A stretch of 41,442 nucleotides of DNA from a virus (IMGVR_UViG_3300021475_000034:1-41442), one strand, 5' to 3'. Shown: positions 31,564 through 38,710, counted from the first letter of the stretch. Program-made: numbers and translations. Notes: generated by a model not told the origin, from the sequence alone.

Positions 31564-31757
31564 CACCAGATGAGCGAATCGATTCCTTAGCAGCCGCAAT
31601 GAAAGACCTCACCGTAGCACACACCGAAACCGAAAAGATGGTTAGGCGTATGGGCCGCTACGCAATGGTGATTGCTCGCATTCACGAAAACGACCTAGCC
31701 GACCATCACCGCCGCTTGCTCGCACTGGAAGAGGATTTTGAAGAGGGAACACTATGA
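31560..31757 (+). CDS. Short coiled-coil protein
   Basis: 65 residues, one long amphipathic helix (DERIDSLAAAMKDLTVAHTE, then ADHHRRLLALEEDFEEG). It follows an RHH gene, as the similar 55-residue coiled coil at 2411-2578 does in the rep operon, suggesting a recurring small module. Function unknown. ATGA overlaps on both sides. Confidence 0.6.
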   Translation: MTPDERIDSLAAAMKDLTVAHTETEKMVRRMGRYAMVIARIHENDLADHHRRLLALEEDFEEGTL

Positions 31758-32050
31758 GCGACCAAGCCGCCAATATCATCCTCACCGCATTTGCCAGCCC
31801 GGTAGTTTGTTTCGCGGTGTATGTCTTCTGGAAAAGCCACCATTCGATGAAGAAGATTATGCGACGCAACGAAGTAGTGGAGGCGATTAAAGAAAATGGG
31901 GAGGTAAGGCGCGCCATCATTGGACTCGTCACCGAGAAGATGAAGGACGACTATTTGTTTCAACAAGCCGTCGTCACCCTTGTCATCGAACAACTCCAGA
32001 AGGATTGGAAGTTGGAAAAAGCAGTTATCTCAATAGCAAAGAAGGCTTAA
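31754..32050 (+). CDS. Membrane-anchored helical protein
   Basis: 98 residues: an N-terminal membrane helix (ILTAFASPVVCFAVYVFW, about 9-26), then a basic patch (KSHHSMKKIMRR) and a long amphipathic helical region. The topology (helix in the membrane, the rest in the cytoplasm) is clear. A holin or superinfection protein is possible but unproven. It lies between the coiled-coil gene and the ATPase gene. Confidence 0.6.
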   Translation: MSDQAANIILTAFASPVVCFAVYVFWKSHHSMKKIMRRNEVVEAIKENGEVRRAIIGLVTEKMKDDYLFQQAVVTLVIEQLQKDWKLEKAVISIAKKA

Positions 32051-32055
32051 GAAAA

Positions 32056-33444
32056 ATGGCGATGCGAGTAATAGGTTTGAAAGTTCAGGATTTTAAGCGG
32101 ATACGCGTTATGGATATAACGCCGAACGAGTTTGTAAACCGGATCAGCGGAGCCAACGGCAGCGGCAAGACGAGCGCACTAGACGCCATAGAAGTATGTT
32201 TGCGCGGAACCCGCAACGTGCCATCGAAGCCCGTCCGTAAAGGCGCACAGAAATCCATCATCGAGGTTGGCATAGGCAGCGATGGGAAAGCGGAGTGGAT
32301 TGTCCGCCGCAGCTTCACCGAAGGGGGATCGAAAAACGGATTCCTCACCGTGGAGCCGACAGACGGCAAGAGCCGCCTGCAAGGGCCGCAGGAGTTTCTT
32401 AACAAACTCGTCGGACCCAACAGCTTCGACCCGCTGGAGTTTATTCGGATGTCGTCGGACAAGCAGTTTGAAGCACTCTACAAAATTGTGTTGCCGGACG
32501 TTGACCCGAAATCGCTGGACATCGAGAAGAACCCCGACTATCTGAAGCGCCGCGAACTGAAGAAGGAGATAAAGGCGCTGGAGACCCGCCGCGATGCGAT
32601 CCAGATCCCCGACAACCTACCGATGGAGAAACGCGACGAGACCAAGTTACTAAAAGAACTTGGCGAAGTGGGCGAATATAACGCGCGAATCGAACGCGAG
32701 AAGCGGCAGCGCGAGGAGATTCAACGCAAGACCGATGAGATGGCCAAGGACGTAGCAGCCAAGGAAGAAAAAATTCAGGAGCTTCGCGCGGAGATTGCGC
32801 GGCTACAGGCTGAAGTAAAAGAAGACAAGGCGATCCATGTTGGCACGATGAATACCATCGCCAAGTGGGAGCCGCTTGCAGCACCGAAAGACCCCGCCCA
32901 CTACACCCAGGCGATCAACGAAGCGCGGATTTTAAATGCAGCGATCGACAGACGTGGCCAGCGCGACGAGCTACAGAAAGAGATTGACGGAATCAGCAAG
33001 CGCGTCGATACCATCTCCGATCAGCTAGACGAACTGGAGGCCAAGCAGACCAAGGCCATCGAGGAGGCAAAGTTTCCCATTCCCGGCCTAGCATTCGGCA
33101 ATGAGGAAGTGATTTTTGAAGGCATCCCGTTTGCCCAGGTATCGAACGCCGACCAGATCCGCGCCAGTGTAGCCATCGGCATGGCCGACAATCCAGAACT
33201 TCGCGTTATGCGAATCAAGGATGGTAGCTTGCTCGACGACGCCAGCATGAAAATCATCGCGGATATGTGCGTCAAAGAAGACTTCCAGTTGTTCTGTGAA
33301 ATCGTGGACACCAGCGGAGACGTTGGAGTGTACTTGGAAGAGGGCGAAGTAAAAGCCGTAAACGATGAGCCGGAGCCACAGCACGGAGGCGACGACACGC
33401 CCAAGACGAAGAAGCGCAGCAAGAAAATCACCGCTGGAAAGTAA
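32056..33444 (+). CDS. SMC/RecF/Rad50-like ATPase
   Basis: 462 residues from ATG 32056; the frame is open from 32005 but the added part overlaps the membrane gene. GLKVQDFKRIRVMDI then SGANGSGKTSALDAIEVCLR (Walker A at 32-40) is the N-terminal half of an ABC-type SMC/RecF ATPase. A long charged coiled coil (about 165-330) follows, then a short C-terminal lobe with SNADQIRASVAIGMA in the signature position and ELRVMRIKDGSLLDD as the Walker B/D-loop. The signature is degenerate compared with LSGGE. Rad50/SbcC-like ATPases of this size occur in phages near recombination genes. No nuclease subunit is adjacent. The tail is Lys-rich (KTKKRSKKITAGK). Confidence 0.75.
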   Translation: MAMRVIGLKVQDFKRIRVMDITPNEFVNRISGANGSGKTSALDAIEVCLRGTRNVPSKPVRKGAQKSIIEVGIGSDGKAEWIVRRSFTEGGSKNGFLTVEPTDGKSRLQGPQEFLNKLVGPNSFDPLEFIRMSSDKQFEALYKIVLPDVDPKSLDIEKNPDYLKRRELKKEIKALETRRDAIQIPDNLPMEKRDETKLLKELGEVGEYNARIEREKRQREEIQRKTDEMAKDVAAKEEKIQELRAEIARLQAEVKEDKAIHVGTMNTIAKWEPLAAPKDPAHYTQAINEARILNAAIDRRGQRDELQKEIDGISKRVDTISDQLDELEAKQTKAIEEAKFPIPGLAFGNEEVIFEGIPFAQVSNADQIRASVAIGMADNPELRVMRIKDGSLLDDASMKIIADMCVKEDFQLFCEIVDTSGDVGVYLEEGEVKAVNDEPEPQHGGDDTPKTKKRSKKITAGK

Positions 33445-33486
33445 CCACTGCTTCACTTTTTTTAACCTCTGCCATTGGAGAAATAG

Positions 33487-33615
33487 ATGCTTTTTGTTTT
33501 TGAGGGATTTATTGCATTGGGCCTTATTGCTTTGGTTTACCTGCTTTATATGGTGCTGTCAGGAGCCGCAAGCGTGAACGAACCGGGTGACATCACAGGA
33601 GGAAGGGACACCTAA
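33487..33615 (+). CDS. 42-residue membrane protein
   Basis: GGAGAAATAG precedes the ATG. LFVFEGFIALGLIALVYLLY is a membrane helix near the N-terminus; the C-terminus is polar (NEPGDITGGRDT). It fills the gap between the ATPase gene and the next gene. Role unknown. Confidence 0.5.
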   Translation: MLFVFEGFIALGLIALVYLLYMVLSGAASVNEPGDITGGRDT

Positions 33616-33616
33616 A

Positions 33617-34192
33617 ATGATGGAAGAGGATTTCGGATTCCGCGAGAGCCTAGAAGAGATGTTGAGCGATCCGAATTACCAGCGCATCAAGCGCGATATT
33701 GGGCCGCAGTTTTTTCACCGTGACGGCAAGCCTATCGTCAGCACCGAATTGATGCCTGATTTTTTGCAGTGGGCATTGTTGTTTGAAACCGAAAACAGGA
33801 CAGTCGCCGTAGATAAAACCATCTACGGCGAACGCCTTTCTACAGTTTTTTTGGGCATGGATCATAGTTTTACCTTTAGCCCAGGCCACAGGCCGATTCT
33901 GTTTGAGACGATGTTGTTCGCACCCCGCAACGACGAACTCCGAAAGAAGAAGCGCGACCAGATCCGCAACATGGCCGAAGAAGGTTTTGAAAAAGCGTTG
34001 GAGAACTGGCAGGAACTACCGGAGGAGGAGGATATAAAGAAACGCTACCCCCACGATCAGCTGCAAATCCGCTATGCGACCGAACGCGCAGCCAAGGACA
34101 AGCACGAGGAACTAAAGTTGCAATGCCTCATCCCGCCCAGGTGGAGGCGTTTTTTGCTGTACACGATTGGAGAAGACGACACATGGGAATAA
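33617..34192 (+). CDS. Conserved phage protein of unknown function
   Basis: 191 residues. The middle part TIYGERLSTVFLGMDHSFTF followed by RPILFETMLFA is a pattern I recognise from phage hypothetical proteins (STVFLG.DH.F...P.LFETM), a family without known function. N- and C-terminal parts are helical and charged. The AGGAGG ribosome site is 13 bases before the ATG; the frame is open from 33587. Its 3' end overlaps the next gene by ten bases. Confidence 0.65.
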   Translation: MMEEDFGFRESLEEMLSDPNYQRIKRDIGPQFFHRDGKPIVSTELMPDFLQWALLFETENRTVAVDKTIYGERLSTVFLGMDHSFTFSPGHRPILFETMLFAPRNDELRKKKRDQIRNMAEEGFEKALENWQELPEEEDIKKRYPHDQLQIRYATERAAKDKHEELKLQCLIPPRWRRFLLYTIGEDDTWE

Positions 34193-34728
34193 CCACCGAG
34201 GACGCCAAGGCGCTGACACAGAGAATGATGGATCAGGCAAAAGATATCCGCTCCAGCTATAAATTCAGCGAAGACGAGAAGATGATACCCGTCGCGTTGA
34301 TTAACGCCGACGAGTTGACCATAGTGGCGATGAACTGGAACAACGACAAAGAAAAATACCAGATGGCAGCGGCAATAAAAACGATGGCACGGATGCAGAA
34401 CGCAACGTCCCTAACTTTTGTCACCGATGGCCGCACCGTAAAGAACCCTGATTTCATGCACTATTTTGGGATACCCAAAGACACGCCATACGCAGCCTAT
34501 GTAAGCATCTATCACCAAATTCTGAGAGACCACGGAGGGAGCGTAAAAGACCTACCGCGTCAACTCTGGCATGACATTCTCATGGTAATGACCAACGGGC
34601 CGGAGATTCCGCTAACCGTCCAGGTACAGAACTACATCGAGGGAGAGAACGACACGGTTAAATACGTGGACAGACTCCGAAACCCCGACCGTTTTAAATC
34701 CGACCTGCTAACCGATTGGTGGAACTGA
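34183..34728 (+). CDS. Hypothetical phage protein
   Basis: 181 residues from ATG 34183, with GGAG ten bases upstream. Alpha/beta in character: a charged N-terminal helix, strands MIPVALINADELTIVAM, a central TSLTFVTDGRTVKNPDF, and a C-terminal helical part ending in Trp-Trp. No motif recognised. Confidence 0.55.
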   Translation: MGITTEDAKALTQRMMDQAKDIRSSYKFSEDEKMIPVALINADELTIVAMNWNNDKEKYQMAAAIKTMARMQNATSLTFVTDGRTVKNPDFMHYFGIPKDTPYAAYVSIYHQILRDHGGSVKDLPRQLWHDILMVMTNGPEIPLTVQVQNYIEGENDTVKYVDRLRNPDRFKSDLLTDWWN

Positions 34729-34729
34729 T

Positions 34730-34960
34730 ATGGGAATGATGAGCGAAGACGAACATCTGGATTGGGCGAAGAAACGCGCATTGGAATATCTTGACGCCGG
34801 AGATACCAGAAATGCGTTTACATCGATGATGAGTGACCTAAGTAAACATCCCGATACGAAGCACCATATCGGGATGGAACTAGGAGCGAATTTCATGTTG
34901 TTACCGGGATGGATCGACAACCCAACAGAGGTTCGACGCTGGATTGTAGGATTCCGCTAA
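34730..34960 (+). CDS. Small conserved phage protein
   Basis: 76 residues. WAKKRALEYLDAGDTRNAFT followed by SMMSDLSKHPDTKHH matches a small helical phage protein family in which a two-helix unit (ALEYLD.GD..NA..SM.SDL.KHP.T) is conserved; its function is not known to me. ATGs at 34730, 34736 and 34739 are possible starts. Confidence 0.6.
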   Translation: MGMMSEDEHLDWAKKRALEYLDAGDTRNAFTSMMSDLSKHPDTKHHIGMELGANFMLLPGWIDNPTEVRRWIVGFR

Positions 34961-35169
34961 TGCCGTTCCCCGCGACCAAAGCCGACATGCTGGAGGATGG
35001 TTACACCTTCGCCGCGATGAAGGTTTGCCCATGCGGAGCGCGGATGGAACTTTGGAACACACCGCGCGGAGCACTGATGCCGATGAACCCGATGGAGACG
35101 ATGGAGAGCGCCGCCGTTGTTCACTGGGCCACCTGTCCTAAAGCCGAGCAATTCAGGAGAAAAAAGTGA
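34960..35169 (+). CDS. Small cysteine-rich protein
   Basis: 69 residues from ATG 34960, overlapping the preceding TAA. CPCGARMELWNTPRGALMPM and later AVVHWATCPKAEQF give a C-x-C...H...C set that could hold one zinc. No family recognised. Coupled to the next gene. Confidence 0.55.
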   Translation: MPFPATKADMLEDGYTFAAMKVCPCGARMELWNTPRGALMPMNPMETMESAAVVHWATCPKAEQFRRKK

Positions 35170-35357
35170 ATCCGATCCGAATTTTCTACAGTGAGCTTTC
35201 ACAACGGTTTTATGCGTCGAGAGCCTACAAGCAAATAAAACCGGGCATTGTAGAAATAACTGGACAGAAATTCGACGTCACGAATGACATCGCGCGTATC
35301 GTTCTAAAGCACGATATAGAGTTTACGAAAGTTGAGAAACCAGATGCGAAGCCTTGA
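35166..35357 (+). CDS. Small hypothetical protein
   Basis: 63 residues with a GTG start and AGGAGAAAAAA upstream. Beta-rich: IRIFYSELSQRFYASRAYKQ, then GIVEITGQKFDVTNDIARIV. Unrecognised. It overlaps the following gene by 14 bases. Confidence 0.5.
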   Translation: MNPIRIFYSELSQRFYASRAYKQIKPGIVEITGQKFDVTNDIARIVLKHDIEFTKVEKPDAKP

Positions 35358-35694
35358 GCAAATTATGAATCTAGCCCAGGCCGAGGACTTCACCAAAGCC
35401 AACGCCGAGGCCATCGTGAAGGAGCAGGTTGAAGAGATGGTAAGCGTCCTGCACTACCAGCCGGAGGAAGCGCGGAGACTCATCCTGCACAATATCGGCT
35501 ATTACTGCGGTTACTATCCCGCCGAACTAGCCGACAAGGTTTATGAGATGTTCGACACCGAGCACCCCGTTTTTGGAAAGACGCACCCGACGCCGGAGGA
35601 GGCTTTCAGACTGGGGCAGGAGTGGGGGCAACGCGCCAAAGAGAAAGCACAAAAGGAGAACGCGGAGATATGGGGAACGAACGCAAAGGCATAA
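35344..35694 (+). CDS. Hypothetical helical phage protein
   Basis: 116 residues from ATG 35344; ATG 35365 with TTGAGCAAATT upstream is an alternative. Helical throughout, with TKANAEAIVKEQVEEMVSVL and a Tyr-rich centre (NIGYYCGYYPAELADKVYEM). The C-terminal third is charged. No family recognised; it overlaps the next gene by 25 bases. Confidence 0.55.
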   Translation: MRSLEQIMNLAQAEDFTKANAEAIVKEQVEEMVSVLHYQPEEARRLILHNIGYYCGYYPAELADKVYEMFDTEHPVFGKTHPTPEEAFRLGQEWGQRAKEKAQKENAEIWGTNAKA

Positions 35695-35990
35695 GCATCG
35701 AGGGCATCGTAGCGGCCAGAGACAGACAGCCGTATGTCATTGTGTACTTCAACGGACAGAGAGCGCAGTTATCAATCGCGGATGCGAAGAATGTAGCCTT
35801 AGACCTTTTGCAGATGGCATCACGAACAGAAGCCGACGCGATGATCCTTAAATTCTTCGACCGGGCCGAGTTTCCAGCCGGAGCAGCCGCCGCGATCATG
35901 CGGGACTTCAGAGACTTTCGCCTAGAGCTGGACGCGGAGCCAGTGGAGAAGTTTACCGAGGAACCGACCGGAGGCGGACAGGTGCAATGA
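35670..35990 (+). CDS. Hypothetical phage protein
   Basis: 106 residues from ATG 35670, with GCGGAGAT just upstream. ISIEGIVAARDRQPYVIVYF forms a beta hairpin, then SIADAKNVALDLLQMASRTE and a charged helical end. The last residues are Gly/Gln-rich. Unrecognised. Its stop overlaps the next ATG. Confidence 0.55.
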   Translation: MGNERKGISIEGIVAARDRQPYVIVYFNGQRAQLSIADAKNVALDLLQMASRTEADAMILKFFDRAEFPAGAAAAIMRDFRDFRLELDAEPVEKFTEEPTGGGQVQ

Positions 35991-36196
35991 AAATCCAGAT
36001 GGAACCGACCGAGAATATCGTGAAGATTGACGGAGTGGAATGCCGCCTCTGGAATGCAGTGACAGAAAAAGGTTCGCGGCTATGCGTCTTGGTGCATAGC
36101 ATCGCAGCACTCCACGGAGAAGTGGACCCCGCCGACCAAAAAGAACTAAACGATCAATTCGAGGAAAGATACCCGCTGGAGATAACCAGAATATGA
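35987..36196 (+). CDS. Small hypothetical protein
   Basis: 69 residues, coupled by ATGA overlaps at both ends. Short beta hairpin (IVKIDGVECRLWNAVTEKGS) followed by hydrophobic LCVLVHSIAALHG and an acidic helix. No motif recognised. Confidence 0.5.
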   Translation: MKIQMEPTENIVKIDGVECRLWNAVTEKGSRLCVLVHSIAALHGEVDPADQKELNDQFEERYPLEITRI

Positions 36197-36405
36197 CAGG
36201 CACAGAGATGCTTATAAACGTGATGGAGAAATTCGGCCAACATGGAGAGCCGGAAGCCGTCTTAGTTGTGTGGACGGACACCAACGGCGACGTATGCATT
36301 AAGACGAACTGCGGCCACACACACACCGTGGGGATGGCCGAATATGCCAAGAACTTCGCGTTGCAGGTGCTATTCCAGCCGGACGAAGAGGAGCCGCCAG
36401 CATGA
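36193..36405 (+). CDS. Small hypothetical protein
   Basis: 70 residues, ATGA-coupled. EAVLVVWTDTNGDVCIKTNC then GHTHTVGMAEYAKNF gives a strand-strand-helix pattern with two cysteines or histidines that might bind metal. It recalls short phage proteins of the same layout, without known function. Acidic Pro-rich end. Confidence 0.5.
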   Translation: MTGTEMLINVMEKFGQHGEPEAVLVVWTDTNGDVCIKTNCGHTHTVGMAEYAKNFALQVLFQPDEEEPPA

Positions 36406-36626
36406 GCGAAAAACTTGAGATGTATGTAATCTATCGCCGCCCCTCAGACCATCCGGCCCCATATGCGATGCGAAAGTGGCACATCGGAGATGAAGGCGCA
36501 ACGCCGGATGATGAGCTGGCAACAGGGGAAACGCTGGACGAAATCAGAAGCCTAATCCCACATAATTTTGTAAGGTTTGAACGAAGCCCCAGCGATGATC
36601 CGGTAATTGTCGAGTCTTGGCTATGA
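36402..36626 (+). CDS. Small hypothetical protein
   Basis: 74 residues, ATGA-coupled on both sides. Begins MSEKLEMYVIYRRPSDHPAP and continues with KWHIGDEGATPDDELATGET, a pattern like small conserved phage proteins with a YVIYR.PSD.P strand. Function unknown. Confidence 0.55.
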   Translation: MSEKLEMYVIYRRPSDHPAPYAMRKWHIGDEGATPDDELATGETLDEIRSLIPHNFVRFERSPSDDPVIVESWL

Positions 36627-37255
36627 GCTATACATGCCCGAAGTGTGGAGCGACCAGCTACAACCCCAACGATGAGTTTTACGGCTACTGTGGGAACTGT
36701 CACCAATTTACAAGAGGGGTTCGCTATGGAGACCAGCGACATCGCAGCAGCAGCTTTACAGCCGGACAAGAGAGGGAAATGCGGATGCAGCCGGACAACG
36801 AAGAACCTGAAGCCCAGCCCGAAGTGTCCCAAGTGCAAGGGGAAGGGAATAGTGGAGGCTTGCGAGACGTGCGGAGGCAGCGGATGGAACCCCAGGACGA
36901 ATCACTCATGCAACTTTTGCAACGGGAACGGCTACCGGACGCCGCCGATCCCAAGCCACTAGAATCGACGCCGGAGTATCCAAGCCGCTTTCGCTTCTAC
37001 AGCGGAGCACTTGGACTAGGCGCAGCAATGGGGATATCGTGGACAGCCTTTGCATTAGGCCCGTTTGTTCTCCGGTACATCACCAGAGGCCACGCTTTAA
37101 TAATCCTGTACGGAATGGTAGCGGCCCTATTCGCTGCACAAACATGGATGCTCTATCGATGGCATAAACAACTCAAGGAACGCCGCGCAAAATTGGAGAA
37201 ATTTTGGGATCAGTATTTCGAGCCGGGTAAAAACCCATTCAAAGGAAAAATCTGA
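36623..37255 (+). CDS. Zinc-ribbon plus two-membrane-helix protein (possibly two genes in one frame)
   Basis: 210 residues if read as one gene. Residues 2-30 are a zinc ribbon (YTCPKCGATSYNPNDEFYG, YCGNCH), a type usually found in proteins of about 30-80 residues. Residues 35-85 are low-complexity and are the out-of-frame reading of a second gene (36726-36962). Residues about 130-175 hold two membrane helices (LGAAMGISWTAFALGPFVL; LIILYGMVAALFAAQ) and the end is basic. A strong internal start exists at 36884 (GGAGGCAGCGG then ATG), which would give a 123-residue membrane protein. One fused protein or two separate products are both possible. Confidence 0.55.
   Translation: MSYTCPKCGATSYNPNDEFYGYCGNCHQFTRGVRYGDQRHRSSSFTAGQEREMRMQPDNEEPEAQPEVSQVQGEGNSGGLRDVRRQRMEPQDESLMQLLQRERLPDAADPKPLESTPEYPSRFRFYSGALGLGAAMGISWTAFALGPFVLRYITRGHALIILYGMVAALFAAQTWMLYRWHKQLKERRAKLEKFWDQYFEPGKNPFKGKI
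36726..36962 (+). CDS. DnaJ-type CxxCxGxG zinc-finger protein
   Basis: 78 residues with a strong AGAGGGG ribosome site six bases before the ATG. Three repeats CPKCKGKG (34-41), CETCGGSG (46-53) and CNFCNGNG (62-69), plus CGC at 19-21, form the DnaJ central zinc-finger pattern, here without J domain or substrate-binding domain. Such stand-alone modules bind unfolded protein or nucleic acid in other systems; the role here is unknown. The whole gene lies inside another open frame (36623-37255). The conserved cysteines show that this frame is the constrained one in the shared stretch. Confidence 0.7.
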   Translation: METSDIAAAALQPDKRGKCGCSRTTKNLKPSPKCPKCKGKGIVEACETCGGSGWNPRTNHSCNFCNGNGYRTPPIPSH

Positions 37256-37476
37256 TGCGACTAGAGTGCGATCAGTGCAACGGGACCGGAACCGCCAACG
37301 GCCACAGATGCCCATGCCGCGAAGAAGACGACAAGGCCCAGGCATTGAGGAGCCGGATGGGGATAGTCAGGAAACCGCCCACAGCCGCGCCAGCGGATGC
37401 CGGAGGATACAAACCCACGCCCCAAACGCGCGGAAGCCTTGGCAAGCGTCGCCAAGGCCAAACCGTGCAGGATTAG
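37255..37476 (+). CDS. Small protein with a single CxxCxGxG-like finger
   Basis: 73 residues; the ATG overlaps the previous TGA. LECDQCNGTGTANGHRCPCR resembles one DnaJ-type finger followed by a C-x-C pair; the remainder is basic, Pro-rich and probably disordered. It is the last gene of the rightward operon and converges on the leftward one. No terminator is evident in 37477-37583. Confidence 0.6.
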   Translation: MRLECDQCNGTGTANGHRCPCREEDDKAQALRSRMGIVRKPPTAAPADAGGYKPTPQTRGSLGKRRQGQTVQD

Positions 37477-37483
37477 GACCGGA

Positions 37484-37579
37484 TTAGTCGAGCATTTTAC
37501 GAGCAAAATTGACGACCGAGACCACAAGCAGAAAAACCAAACCCGCCAGCGACGGATAAAGCCAGAGTTTAAAGAGCAT
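37484..37579 (-). CDS. 31-residue membrane protein (tentative)
   Basis: Starts five bases after the stop of the upstream gene. LFKLWLYPSLAGLVFLLVVS is one membrane helix followed by a basic end. The AAGGAG box is 13 bases from the ATG, too far for a good ribosome site. It resembles the other mini membrane proteins of this element, which is the main reason to list it. Confidence 0.35.
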   Translation of the reverse strand: MLFKLWLYPSLAGLVFLLVVSVVNFARKMLD

Positions 37580-37584
37580 TGAGT

Positions 37585-37764
37585 CTATTTCTCTCCTTGT
37601 TTGCCTGATTCCAGATAGGAGTAGTAAGCATGACACTCGGCACCCCGAACCAAGCCGCAGAGGATACATTTTCCTAATGGATCGACTGAAAAAACATGGG
37701 CTTTCTTGCGTAGGGCGATGGTGTAGTCAGGCTTATAAATCTCAGTGGACATTTTTAGCGTCAT
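37585..37764 (-). CDS. Small CxxC protein
   Basis: 59 residues from the ATG at 37764, with AAAGGTTTGATT upstream (37752 is an alternative start). TEIYKPDYTIALRKKAHVFS followed by CILCGLVRGAECHAYY gives a CxxC...C.H set that may hold one zinc. Hypothetical. Confidence 0.55.
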   Translation of the reverse strand: MTLKMSTEIYKPDYTIALRKKAHVFSVDPLGKCILCGLVRGAECHAYYSYLESGKQGEK

Positions 37765-37766
37765 AA

Positions 37767-38075
37767 TCAAACCTTTCTATTTCCAGGAACATATTCGTTA
37801 AGCGCGTTTGCGATCCGCCGCGCCATTGTCTTAGACCGCGTGATTGCCACAGTCTCTTCGCCCTCAATTACGTTGTAGTCGGACGCTACAAAGATGGTGT
37901 TTGGCGGATTGTTTGCAGAGAGAAATCCGCCAGCCTCAAGAGCCGCTTCGATGGAAGCGCCAGAGCTGACGAGCCGCGTCCGAGTGAAGACGTGGAACCC
38001 GCCAGCGTAGCGGACAATTGCAGGAGCAAACAAACGCGCGTCGCGTAGCACTTGCATACCTTCGCGCCAATCCAT
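37767..38075 (-). CDS. Hypothetical protein
   Basis: 102 residues from ATG 38075, with AAGGAGTTTT upstream; the frame is open from 38120 without a site. Alpha/beta pattern: AIVRYAGGFHVFTRTRLV, IEAALEAGGFLSANN, then ITRSKTMARRIANALNEYVP. The last segment looks like a helix that might bind nucleic acid. Unrecognised. Unlike the five genes upstream in the same direction it lacks the GNRA leader; a different hairpin occupies that place. Confidence 0.55.
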   Translation of the reverse strand: MDWREGMQVLRDARLFAPAIVRYAGGFHVFTRTRLVSSGASIEAALEAGGFLSANNPPNTIFVASDYNVIEGEETVAITRSKTMARRIANALNEYVPGNRKV

Positions 38076-38092
38076 AAAACTCCTTCGGGCCG

Positions 38093-38118
38093 GATAACGC
38101 GCCGACCGCGCGGTTATC
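38093..38118 (-). promoter_or_regulatory. Leader hairpin upstream of the 37767-38075 gene
   Basis: GATAA-CGCGC (38093-38102) pairs with GCGCG-TTATC (38108-38118, one bulged G) around a 5-base loop. It sits between the stop of the upstream gene and the ribosome site of the next, the position the GNRA hairpin takes for the other genes. It could be a regulatory or stabilising structure; there is no T-run for termination. Confidence 0.45.
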
Positions 38119-38120
38119 AT

Positions 38121-38447
38121 TTATGCAAAAAATTCAAAAATCTCCGCATAGCGTGGATCAGTTAGCCAAATTGTTTCGTGCTGGAATTTCATATCACCCC
38201 GCATGATGGAGATGAAGCCATAAGCCGTAAACTCCGCGATGTAGGTCCGCCCGTCGTCACCGTCTACGATGCGAGCCATCTTTGCGAAGGTTAGCTTTTT
38301 AGGCGCTCCGTCTGTAATGCGGACGGCCCTCTCCCCCCTGCTAGTTTGTTCAATTTGAAAACGAGCCGTTACGCGCTTCGTTCTCCCACTTGGCCAATTC
38401 TCGATTGTGGCGGACATGCGTGGATTGCTGTATTTGATGGCTGACAT
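38121..38447 (-). CDS. Hypothetical protein
   Basis: 108 residues, with AAAGGAATATCCGA before the ATG. Beta-rich: MSATIENWPSGRTKRVTARF, RAVRITDGAPKKLTFAKMAR, then GRTYIAEFTAYGFISIM. No motif recognised. Its leader carries the GNRA hairpin (38467-38487), but no clear promoter, so it may be expressed by read-through. Confidence 0.6.
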   Translation of the reverse strand: MSAIKYSNPRMSATIENWPSGRTKRVTARFQIEQTSRGERAVRITDGAPKKLTFAKMARIVDGDDGRTYIAEFTAYGFISIMRGDMKFQHETIWLTDPRYAEIFEFFA

Positions 38448-38466
38448 TCGGATATTCCTTTCGCAG

Positions 38467-38487
38467 GTTGGGGGCTTTCGCCCGTCT
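38467..38487 (-). promoter_or_regulatory. GNRA leader hairpin, copy 1
   Basis: In the mRNA AGAC-GGGC-GAAA-GCCC-CCAAC: a 4-bp stem capped by a GAAA tetraloop, 19 nt before the start codon of the 108-residue gene. No good promoter is placed as for copies 2 and 5; it begins four bases after the stop of the preceding gene. Confidence 0.75.
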
Positions 38488-38491
38488 ATGG

Positions 38492-38710
38492 TTAGAAAGA
38501 TGTAGCAGAGAGACCGTTAAGAGTCTTGTGTGGCGTAGGCTGATTGATTACGCGACCGTCAGCCAGGACAGAGAAACCGCAGAACTCCGCAGCTTCTACC
38601 GCTTCACGCAGGGATGAGAAAAGCATAGGCGAGCCAATCATGCGATACGGTCGCCCGTCGTCTACAAAGATGAATTGTTCGGTTTGGGGTACAAGGATTA
38701 GATTGAGCAT
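38492..38710 (-). CDS. Small hypothetical protein
   Basis: 72 residues, with GGGAGATTTCAAA before the ATG. Strand-rich N-terminus (LNLILVPQTEQFIFVDDGRP) then SLREAVEAAEFCGFSVLADG, a small alpha/beta unit that recalls short phage proteins of similar layout; no family named. It has its own strong promoter and GNRA leader. Confidence 0.6.
   Translation of the reverse strand: MLNLILVPQTEQFIFVDDGRPYRMIGSPMLFSSLREAVEAAEFCGFSVLADGRVINQPTPHKTLNGLSATSF

Noticed and set aside
31360-31757. Toxin-antitoxin pair (RHH antitoxin plus following gene)
   Set aside because: The second gene encodes a 65-residue coiled coil with no toxin motif (no PIN, RelE or MazF pattern). A regulator of its own operon fits better.
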